Source: Fragilariopsis cylindrus CCMP1102 (Eukaryota; Bacillariophyta; Bacillariophyceae; Bacillariales; Bacillariaceae). From it: a stretch of DNA of 64,000 nucleotides. A model generated the notes under the pieces. It searched no databases. It worked only from the letters and a program-made list of their open reading frames with translations, and was not told the DNA's origin. The translations under genes were made by a program, and so were the position numbers. The stretch spans positions 248,001-312,000 of the forward strand of contig FMBT01000333.1 of assembly GCA_900095095.1 (NCBI GenBank). The letters run 5' to 3'. Below, piece by piece: positions 55,130-64,000 of the stretch; within the stretch, counting starts at the first letter, position 1, and each line of letters starts with the position of its first letter.

Positions 55130-56794
55130 GATGGTTGGGGAAAAGCTACTAGTAGTTTATGCTGTCGTTGTTCGTTTTATAGTTTACGAGGTCGTACATA
55201 ATGTGAACTGTTCTTTGATGTTTTTATGTTCTCATGATCGTGTTCGTATATTGTCCTTCATGTTTTGGAAGCAGTATTCAACATAAAACTTGAAGTGTTC
55301 AATTGATTTTGTTCAATTGATCACGCCGAACTGTGGAACTGTCAATAATCGTGTGAATTATTTTCTTCTTTTCCAGCCAACTTTTCTCTTATGGTTGTCG
55401 CGTCCTTTGTCCCCTGCGCGTTATCAACTCCATACATCTCATCGAGTGAATGATGGTGTCAAGCACTGCCTTCTCCGTCTGAGTACAGTACACGTTTGAG
55501 CAATGCAAGTGGGCACTAAAAGAGTTTCTTGGAGAAAGAAAGAGAAAAACATTGTAAACAGAGACAATAATATGTTTGCTGCAGTATTATATTATGCAGA
55601 CATCCAGAGGATAACAATGAGTTGAGGATGAAGCAAAGGAACCAATTTTCATTATCATGCAAAGTGTCAAATAAAATGTTTGAGCAAGGAGATTGTTTGT
55701 TGTCTTTCAAGTTTTACATTGTTTTGACAGAGTGCTCTTTTTGTTTTCAATCAAAATGAAAAAGGATATGTATATAATATTGAAGACAAAAACAAGCCAT
55801 CTGGTAGAATATAAGCTCATATCACTGGTAACTATACAATAGGTATGTATCATGTAGTAGGCCTTACCAGGAGAGATGATATATCCTGTTGTTGTTAAAA
55901 ATAAGTATAGTGCTAGAGTTTATCAGTATTAGACAGTAGTTGAATATAAGGTGTATTGAAGAGAGTGCTATCAATTATTGTTGCAATTGTAATAAGCTAG
56001 GGTTGTGAGTCTTATTTGATGTGAGGTATTTCTACCAGTACTGCATGACATTATATTGGATTGAATCTTTACTTAGTTGGATCCAGTGCCACGAATGTCA
56101 GCAATATAATAGTACAGCAGAATAAATTATATTTTGGTCGAACTGGTCGCCTCGAAGAGAGAAAGAATATAACAAAGAACACAAATTGATGGGAAATGCG
56201 TCATCAACATCAAGAATTATTAAATTTTGACGTGTCAAATCAAAAATAAAAAAATGTAAGCACATCAAGGGACGAACACGATTAAAAAATTCTTCTGTTC
56301 GATAGAATCCCGGAGGAATTTAAAATCTTACGATATGATAGGCTAATAACACAGTTTTGAGAACAAATAGATCATTTCATGCCGCCCAAAACGCAGACGG
56401 TAGCTATGAGCTGCTATTCGCTACCCACCATTGATTCGCCTGCCAACGCAGACGGCAGCTATGAGTAGCTATTCGCTACCCCCCATTGATTCGCCTGCCT
56501 CAATTTTGGACTGGATGGAGATCGATGTATCAAAATACCGTATGAGCCAGTTTTAGATGGCTAGCTAGCTAGCTAGCTAGCAAGGTCGTTCTATTTTCCT
56601 GGTATGAAGAAAAAACTGTAGATGTTCTGTCAAATAAACAGCGATTCTACTTTAGAACACGAATACATCGCATCACAAAATTAGGATTGCGCTTCTTTGT
56701 TTCCTTCATCTTTCTTCTAGTTTGTATTTGACTCTCTCTCTCTCTCTCTCTCGCATTTTTACTCTCATTCAGGACAAGATATTGTTGGAATAAT
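55130..56794. other. Divergent intergenic region
   Basis: Between the sulfite oxidase (-) and plastid membrane protein (+) starts. No gene is recognised; small frames lack homology. It contains the 55-bp tandem repeat (next entry), TAGC units at about 56559-56581 and a CT run at about 56732-56752, near the downstream start codon. Confidence 0.55.
56391..56500. repeat. 55-bp tandem duplication
   Basis: Two adjacent copies start at 56391 and 56446 (ACGCAGACGG, then GCTATGAG, CTATTCGCTACC and CATTGATTCGCCTGCC). They differ at about five positions. Each contains an AGCTATGAG(C/T)(T/A)GCTATT block that could pair locally. Confidence 0.92.
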
Positions 56795-58774
56795 ATGATG
56801 CCAAGTATTGCAAGTAGTACTACTACGACGACGACAACGACGACGATGGCTGCTGCTGCTGCTGTAGTGTTACTTCTTCTTTGTCAATCTGTTTTTGTCA
56901 TAGGATTTTCTGTCCCTACTCGTTCCTTTATTGTATCACATCAACAAGCACAACAAACACGACGTTTTCGAACAACAATCAAACCATCACCATCACCATT
57001 GTCGCATTTAGCAGCTTCATCAATGCTGTATCTCCAACAATCGAAGAATGAAGGAGAAGACGAGGAACTCATCGTATCATCATTGTATGGTTCTTCGTCG
57101 TCATCTACTCATAGCCGTAGTAATAACAATGACGTCATTATTGATGTTGGTAATATTGATGGTACTACAATCACCGTCGAAGACAAACAAGAAAATGGAG
57201 AATTGTACTACACGCCTTCGTCATCGTCATTGACATCATTTCATCAATGAATATTTTAATGTATGAAGAAAATCGTAATCCGGATGATGAATCAATTATG
57301 GAAGACCTGAAAGTCCTTGAGAATAAAATTTTGAAAAGTCGGAATCCTGTAGATGAAGCATTTATGGAAGATATTAAATTGTTACAGGATAAGATACTAA
57401 CAATGAAGGAAACAAATACAGCATTTGCAGAAGACATTAAACTAAAAATGAAATCCAGTCAATCCACTATTGACGAAATGAAGACAGAAGCCTATGCACT
57501 TGCTGTTCAGAAAAATTTACCAAAGAAAAAACCTATTAGCTTACATTCCTTTATATCAAGTATGTCTGTTATGTCAGCATTTGTTCTATTATTACCAACA
57601 TTTCATCCAGGTATAGATGAATATGGATTACCACAAATTTTTAATTATGAATATGCAAGTGTTGACTTACTCTGGCAATCCCAATTATGTGCGATGTTAC
57701 AAATGATATCCAGTATAATGGGTATATTTAGATTACCAAAACGATCACCCAATGTCCGTACTGCTGGATTTCTGATTTCGGCATTAATTATATCTCAATT
57801 AAGTTTAATTGTATGTTCCTCATTAAATGGTACATCGGTGTACCTGTTTGATGCATTTTCGATACAAGGACGTATACTAATCAGTGTTGTTAATACAGCA
57901 TTACTCATTGGTAGTTTTAATTCATTAACATTAATTGTTGGTGATAAAGAACAAAAAGGATGGGGTAGGTTACAGTACAGTGATACAGTGTAGTGTAGTG
58001 CATCGTTCGCTTGCTTTTATTGCTCCCTGCTCTTGCTTTGTTTTGCGTAGTATCGTTCGCTCGCTCGATTTGATTCATTTCGCTTTATCTATTCCTCACA
58101 CACACACTTCACACACGTTCTTATTTTCTCGAATATATGACACAGATACAGTACCAAATTATTCAAGTAAAACATCAGCATTCTTAGCGGTCTTGCCATT
58201 CCATTTATTAATTTGTACATTAGGGAATGCTGTATTACCTGTCTTATGTGATAAACAATCATTTACAGAAACAGCTGTACCGTTCTTTCATATATTTCCT
58301 GGTGTACAAACAATTGGTTATGTGGCAATATCATTAAGTACAGGATTAGGTGCATTATTAGCAACATTACAATATGAAAAAAAAGTATCAATGAATTTTG
58401 CATCATTTTGGAATATTATGTTATTATTATTTTTCCAATTAGATGGTATCAAATTTATGTATAATTTAAATAAATATCCAAATCGATTTGATCATTCGGA
58501 TTATTTTACAACCTATACACCACATTTGCAAAGTATTTGGCATACCAATGAAGTATTATTTTTTGGTACAATATTAGCGTTGACTATTGGTTTAAAAAAT
58601 TTATCAGATCACGTACTTGCTGCAACTGCTTCAGCTGCTAGTGCTGCGGCAGATGCCGTGGCTGCGTCGGCTGCTACTACGACTAACAATGCATTGGAAC
58701 TTGCAGCAAAGTACGGAAGTAATGAAATCGAATTTAGTTCTTTATATGGTAATATTGAGGATATGCATGAATAA
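56795..58774 (+). CDS. Plastid-type polytopic membrane protein of unknown function
   Basis: Exons 56795-57964 and 58146-58774, joined across a 181-bp intron (WD codons span the joint; then TVPNYSSKTSAFLAVLP). The start has a Thr/Ala run, a signal-like VVLLLLCQSVFVIGFSVPT and an Arg-rich stretch, which resembles the diatom plastid leader with a GF/AF cleavage motif. Three related acidic helices follow (MEDLKVLENKIL, MEDIKLLQDKIL and AEDIKLKM), then about eight membrane segments, among them SSMSVMSAFVLLLPTFHPGI and FASFWNIMLLLFFQLDGIKF. The C-terminus is Ala-rich. A frame change near 57240-57250, between SLTSFHQ and ILMYEENRNPDDES, means that one base is missing, or that the upstream leader belongs to another product. 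Family not recognised. Confidence 0.58.
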
Positions 58775-58858
58775 TTTTGGACTGATTGATTCGATTTGAC
58801 TTGATTCAATTCGCCCTGCCTCTTCACTTCCTCTCTCTCTCTCTCTCTCTACTTCATC

Positions 58859-59116
58859 TTCAACCGATCTTGCATCGGACTTTAGCAGCGACCCGGGTCG
58901 TTGTCATCATTCGTTCATATGCATGCAGCTCTAACCAACACAAAGTCGTTACTAAAAGAACACACTAACAAAGCATGTATAATATACCGTGTTATACAGT
59001 GGCGGCTATATGAAGGATAGTATATAAATATTTCTAACTTTAAAAAATTATATAAAAGTAAAGATGCAGAATCTATTTGCTATGTGTATTATGGTAATCT
59101 AGATACCCGTAGCTAC
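58859..59116 (+). repeat. Dispersed repeat R3, copy B
   Basis: Reverse-complement partner of 50661-50900, with an extra AT-rich stretch of about 40 bp (near 59017-59060). It keeps the CGACCCGGGTCG palindrome and ends in CCCGTAGCTAC. Confidence 0.85.
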
Positions 59117-60079
59117 TTTTTAAAGTATTTATTGTCTTTTTTGTATATAATAACGTTCACGTATTCATTTTTTCTATTCTGTTCCCCGTATCGTGCGTCA
59201 TATCTTACCTTACTTCGGCCTCTTCGGTATCTATCTTTCTTTACTTGACTTATTGGTTATAAATATGTCGGGCAGTTGTACCCCAACGATTTGGAGGACA
59301 ACCTAGAGGAGGATAATTTAGGTGTTTCCTTGGGGTTGTTGAAAGTATATTAGCTGTAGAGTTATCAACATTATGCGTCTCGCAATATTTTTTATCCGGC
59401 AATAGGAAAAAAAGTCGACCTGAGAAAAAAATAAAACTTTACATCTTATTTCATAATGTTGTGTTCGTGAGATGTCTTTGAATGGTTCAATTGGTTCGAT
59501 TGATTGATTGATTGATTCGATTGATTGATTCGATTGATTCAATTGTCCGATAAATTCATTGTTCCATTCATTCGTTCATCGAAATTACGTTAAAAAATCT
59601 AAAATCGATACCTACAGTAAACAACGTTGAAAGAGTTAATCAGTTATGCTCATTCAATTCAATGGGTATCATTGAGTTCAATGACCCTGGGAATCGAGTA
59701 GGAGAAGAATAAGACCTCAGGATAAAGTTAATTGAATTCAATGACATTGTTCCTTAGAGAAATACCTATCATGCTATTGGATCGTTTTCATTCTAATTGA
59801 ATCCAATGGTATTGTAATTGAGTTGTAATGGTGGTGGTTGATTTTTATATATATTGTGCGAATGTTTCTAAATAAACTGTTACTGAATACAGGCAAGCAA
59901 ACACATCATAAACTTTTCTATTTAGGGGTTTTCCTGAGAATTAGTATTTTTCAATCCCTTAATGTTCCCCCCTAAATTAGCATAGAGGGGGGCGGGCCAA
60001 AAAATAAAATATATTGGGGACACAAAAAATATATTTGGGGACACAATATTTCATACAAAAATATTGTTTATGTACTACA

Positions 60080-61320
60080 CTAGTGCTATTTGAAAGGGTT
60101 GCAGAGGACAACACCAGCTAAGTCAGGTGCACTAACATCCACATAGTATACTAAAACATTGTGTTGGCATCCTACAACTTTTCTTTTCCTGTGGTTGTGG
60201 AATAAAATCCATTACGGTTTTATGGCAGGCACACAAAAATAATAAGATTTTTGATCAAAAATAATGAACCACAAAATATCTCATTTGAAAAGGTTGCAGA
60301 AAACAACACCAGCTAAGTCAAGTGCACAAACATTTGCATAGTGAACTAGAACATTGTGTTTGCCTCTTACCCCTTTTCTGTTCCTGTGGTTGAGGAATAA
60401 AATTTGTTTCACTGCTGTTGCAAGCATAAAAAAAATGATTTTTGACTTGAAATGAACCACAAAATATTTGATTTGAAAAGGTTCCATAGGACAATACCAG
60501 CTAAGTCAGGTGCACAAACATTTGAATAGTTTACTAGAACATTGTGTTTGCCTCCTACAGCTTCTCATTTCCCTATGCTTGTGGAATAAAATTCATTACA
60601 ATGTTATGGCAGGCACACAAACAACATGATTTTCAGTTAAAATGAACTGCAAAAAATCTCATTTGAAAGCGTTCCATAGGATAACACCAGCTAGGTCAGG
60701 TGTACAAACATTCACATAGTCTATTAAAACATTGTGTTGGCATCCTACAACTTTTCTTTTTCTGTGGTTGAGGAATTTTTTTTGTTTCACTGCTGTTGTT
60801 CCAGGCACAGCACAAAATAATAAGATTTTCAGTCAAAAAATCTCATTTGAAAGGTTTCCATAAGGCAGCACAAGCTGGGTCAGGTGCACAAACATTCACA
60901 TAGTGTACTAGAGTATTGTGTTTACCTCCCACCCCTTTTCTGTTCCTGTGGTTGAGGAATTAAAATTGTTTTGCTATTGTGTGGTAGGCACAAAAAAAAC
61001 AAGATTTTTGATCAAAATGAACCACAAAATGTCTCATTTGAAAGGATTGCAGAGGACAACACCAGATGGGTCAGGTGCACAAACATGCTCATAGTGTAGT
61101 ACTAGAATATTGTGTTTGCCTCCTACAGCTTCTCATTTCCCTATGCCTGTGGAATAAAATTGATTACGCTGTTATGACAGGCACACAAACAACATGATTT
61201 TGGATCAGAAATAATGAATAACAAAAATTCTCATTTGAAACGGTTACAGAGGACAACACCAGATTGGTTGGGTGCACAAACATCCACATAGTGTACTAGA
61301 ACATTGTGTTTGCCTCCTAC
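60080..61320 (+). repeat. Satellite-like tandem array, about seven units of 184-197 bp
   Basis: The anchor ACACCAGCT (or a close variant) recurs at 60111, 60306, 60494, 60684, 60868, 61059 and 61256. Each unit runs through GTGCACAAACATT-like sequence, ACATTGTGTTTGCCTCCTAC, TTCCTGTGGTTGAGGAATAA and a CACAAAATCTCATTTGAAA block. Units differ by several per cent and by small indels, so the array is not recent. Confidence 0.9.
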
Positions 61321-62531
61321 CATCCCTGGTGGTTCATCATTACTTGACTAAAGTAATTCTGATTGGTATCATTTTTGTCTCACATATTCTCCAGTGGACA
61401 ACTTTGAATAATAAGACAGATAATAACTTCTTCTTAGGTTCTAGAACCAGCATGGTGCACCAAAAATGCCACCCAGTCATCCATCCCATACCCATAGGGG
61501 ATAAACCAAGGGTTATGATCCCTCATACTTACCTTATTCTTGCCTCCAGAACACAAATATTGCATTTTGGCCAACATATCATATTGGCCAACATGTCATA
61601 TTATTTCCATGCCCAAAAGTATCATTCAGAAATAGGCTGCCACAACTGAATCAAAAAAAGGAATTGGACCATGGTTTCAACACCCAGATAACTTCCATAG
61701 ATATGTGTATGGTCAAAATATACCAATATTACCTGGAACACATTTGCCATATTGGGGGTAGGGGGGGGGGGTATTTGAGATGCTACAGTGCCCATACCAG
61801 GTATGCTGAGTCCCAAATAAAATAGCTAGGTAGGTATCAACCTCAACCTAACTCATACAGGTTTTGGATCATCTATCATTGCTGCAGGGTACAATACATA
61901 TATGTGGGGTGTCACGGGTCAACACCCACTGCTATGCTACAGTATTAAAACACACATTTTCTCTAAGTGCCAAGCAAGTAAGTGCGCGTGTTGTAATCCA
62001 GGCTGTGATGCTGCATGCACCATCAATACAGACCTAATAATAAACCTTGAAAGATTGTATTATGGAACTCAACATTATACCTCTATGGGTACAAGGTACA
62101 GCTATTATTGCTTAATTAAGGCTGCAGGGAGGTTAGGAAGGTGTCAGTCAGGTTATGCTATCGACTTATATATGATATATAATATATATTCTTACTTTGT
62201 TTGCTTTCAGTACGTACGTACGTCCTCCGTCCCTTCCGTTCTCTTCTCGTCTTCTCATGTTGAATGTAATGTGTTCTTTGTTCTTGCTATTGTTGGTGCG
62301 TCGTTCTTGTTTTCCTTTTCTTGGTTCACGATTGGCGCCACCACACACACACACACACACACAGTGACCGTAACAAAACACATCAGTGCTCCCCCTCTGT
62401 AGATTTGAATTAGTATTATTGACGAGGAGCAGTTTCAAGAAAACAAGAATACACAACACACCAGTATCAACAAAGATCTCCTCCTGTTGTTTTCTCGAGC
62501 ATACTATACTACTTCAGTAGTACAATACCGT

Positions 62532-62578
62532 AAGTCAAGTCGAGTCAAGTCAAGTCAAGTCAAGTCAAGTCAAGTCAA
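62532..62578. repeat. (AAGTC)n microsatellite
   Basis: About nine near-perfect AAGTC units 270 bp upstream of the Listerin start, followed by AAATC and CAACG runs to about 62760. Confidence 0.95.
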
Positions 62579-62843
62579 AAGGAACAACAAAACTAAATTG
62601 TACTTGTACTGGTATTTGTACCAACATCGCACAGTGTGCGGGAGAGTATCGATCGATCAAATCAAATCAAATCAAATCGAAACGAAAGGGCATAGACGGG
62701 CAACGCAACGCAACGCAACTCAACGAAACGAAAAGCTACTCAACGCAACTCAACGCAACCCATTCATCTCCAACTTAATCAAATCACTGACAAGGTTATA
62801 TCAAGTTAAATCTCAAATCTCAAATCAAAATCAAAATATCATC

Positions 62844-64000
62844 ATGGGAAATGGTGAGAAACGGAAAGGTCGTTTAAATAAGACAGGAACAACAGGTAGT
62901 GGTGTTTCATCTTCATCGGATACGTCATTCATTGGTTTTGGTGCCTTCGCCGCTGCTACTACTACTACTACTACTACTACTACTAGTTCATCGCCTTTAT
63001 CATCACTGCCAGGAGTAACGACAACGACTTCGACAACTTCGAATTCGGCCACCAATAATTTTTTGTCACCGGTCTATATAGGAAATGATGCAATTTTATC
63101 GGTATTATTTCCAAAAATTAGTCAAAAACGTGATTCCAAAACAAAAAGTACTGCATTGAATGATTTAAAAGAGTTCTTGGAGAATAGTGACAAGAATAAA
63201 AAGATCAAAGCAGAAGCATTAAACCATTTTCTGTACCTTTATAAAACAAAACTAGTGTATGAAAATTCCTCGAAAGTACGTGCCGTATGTATTCAAATAT
63301 GTACTGTTGTATCCAAGGTGATACCAAAAGCATGGAATAATTTAGTACTAAATGTATCATCATCATCATCATTATCATCTACGGCAGGAGAAGCTGGATC
63401 GGCGGGAGAAACCGAGAATGATAATGTCGAAATTCTTGGTATGATAGTATGTTCTATTGCTGATCCATCATTAGATGTACGTACCGCATCCATTGCATTT
63501 ATAACTGAAGCCTCCTCAAAAGAAGAAAAGGAAGAAGAAATACAACTACAAAAACAAGCCTCAGCATATAATAATGGTATATGGAGGTATTCCAAACGTA
63601 TCTTATCCTATAATACATCGTATGATATGTATCAAGATTTATTTCAAAAGAAAAGTATTGGTGGTAATAGTAGTATTGGTAATAATGGAAAAGGAATTGG
63701 TTCTAAACCAATAATAAAATTATCATTATCAGAAGAACAAAAAGAAGAATTAGAAGAACGATATGAACGTATTGTTGGTGCAACTATGGAAGGATTACGA
63801 TTGTATTTACTACGATTGTCGGAATCATCATCTGAATCAAAATCAAAATCATCAACATTAAAAGTGGAGAAGGACGAGGACAAGGACGACGATGGTAGTG
63901 GTAGTGGTATCATCATGAGTACTATAAATCCAGTTTCTGTCAAATATTTATGGAAAACATTTGGTAGTCATAAAGCTGCATTACGTCGACAAACATATAC
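62844..64000 (+). CDS. LTN1: E3 ubiquitin ligase Listerin, N-terminal part
   Basis: Open from the ATG at 62844 to the window edge (385 codons). MGNGEKRKGRLNKTG, then FIGFGAFAA and a Thr/Ser run, lead into LSPVYIGNDAILSVLFPKIS and KRDSKTKSTALNDLKEFLEN. The pair GFGxFA and KRDxxTKxxALxxLxxxL is the conserved N-terminus of Listerin (LTN1/RKR1). HEAT-type helices follow (KAEALNHFLYLYKTKLVYEN, VRAVCIQICTVVSKVIPKAW). Listerin ubiquitinates nascent chains stuck on 60S ribosomal subunits, through a distal RWD-RING end that lies outside the window. The N-terminal region contacts the NEMF-bound 60S particle near the Sarcin-ricin loop. Low-complexity Ser/Glu insertions enlarge the loops. The last codon is cut by the window end. 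Confidence 0.88.
   Translation, partial: MGNGEKRKGRLNKTGTTGSGVSSSSDTSFIGFGAFAAATTTTTTTTTSSSPLSSLPGVTTTTSTTSNSATNNFLSPVYIGNDAILSVLFPKISQKRDSKTKSTALNDLKEFLENSDKNKKIKAEALNHFLYLYKTKLVYENSSKVRAVCIQICTVVSKVIPKAWNNLVLNVSSSSSLSSTAGEAGSAGETENDNVEILGMIVCSIADPSLDVRTASIAFITEASSKEEKEEEIQLQKQASAYNNGIWRYSKRILSYNTSYDMYQDLFQKKSIGGNSSIGNNGKGIGSKPIIKLSLSEEQKEELEERYERIVGATMEGLRLYLLRLSESSSESKSKSSTLKVEKDEDKDDDGSGSGIIMSTINPVSVKYLWKTFGSHKAALRRQTY

Larger units (their letters stand above)
59117..62843. other. Repeat-dominated intergenic region
   Basis: 3.7 kb without a supported gene. GATT units at about 59496-59530; ATTGAATTCAATG-type repeats at 59650-59820; the satellite array; degenerate element-like sequence at 61320-62120; an (AC)n run at 62341-62362; then five-base runs (AAGTC, AAATC, CAACG) directly ahead of Listerin. 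Frames such as 61902-62402 lack homology. Confidence 0.6.

Noticed and set aside
60080-61320. Regular spacing suggestive of a CRISPR array
   Set aside because: Units are about 190 bp and similar throughout, with no short repeats separated by unique spacers; the context is eukaryotic.
61902-62402. 166-codon open frame before Listerin
   Set aside because: It crosses an (AC)n microsatellite, has no recognisable domain, and its composition changes sharply along its length.
1-64000. tRNA, rRNA, organellar or bacterial segments
   Set aside because: No tRNA-like cloverleaf or rRNA motif was recognised by eye, and spliced nuclear-type genes run throughout; a covariance-model search would be needed to exclude small RNAs.

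Overview
The window is nuclear DNA of a unicellular eukaryote, most probably a diatom; this assignment is inference. It rests on spliced genes with GT..AG introns, clear eukaryotic housekeeping proteins (gamma-COP, Raptor, APC11, Listerin, Tubby-like, sulfite oxidase), N-termini resembling the diatom plastid bipartite leader (signal peptide followed by an AF or GF motif), a leucine-rich-repeat family typical of pennate diatoms, a diatom-style PPR gene, and AT-rich flanks full of five-base microsatellites.

Layout: 0-2.8 kb frameshifted PPR gene (-); 3.8-4.9 Tubby-like protein (+); 5.8-6.8 APC11 (-), divergent from a TRIC-type membrane protein (7.6-9.1, +); 9.1-16.8 repeat-rich land with one secreted or membrane-anchored PC-esterase-like gene (11.6-12.7); 16.8-20.5 coatomer gamma; 22.3-24.7 a plastid-type protein with TVDELYP repeats; 25.5-26.7 LRR pseudogene; 27.8-34.7 Raptor; 35.7-38.1 SulP/STAS anion transporter; 39.0-48.9 a dense cluster of secretory-pathway genes (GT61-like, DUF6817-like, two exostosin-like genes of which one is split, a GT8-like gene, a METTL24-like methyltransferase) with an ABC-transporter relic; 49.5-50.4 HSD10-type dehydrogenase with frameshifts; 52.0-52.9 unrecognised protein; 53.2-55.1 sulfite oxidase (-); 56.8-58.8 plastid-type polytopic membrane protein; 58.8-62.8 repeats, including a satellite of about 190 bp; 62.8-64.0 the 5' part of Listerin, running off the window.

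The housekeeping genes do not form an operon-like unit. The 39-49 kb cluster is different: most products carry an N-terminal signal or anchor and look like Golgi or ER enzymes acting on glycans. Some family members are split, duplicated or truncated, and its members share flanking repeats with each other and with the PC-esterase-like gene 33 kb away. I read it as a fast-evolving glycan-modification island.

Several conserved genes (sulfite oxidase, HSD10-like, TVDELYP protein, GT8-like, LRR, PPR) are broken by single-base shifts, some in short homopolymers, while Raptor (2,237 codons), gamma-COP and SulP are clean. This may be pseudogenisation, allelic loss or local assembly error; the sequence alone cannot decide.
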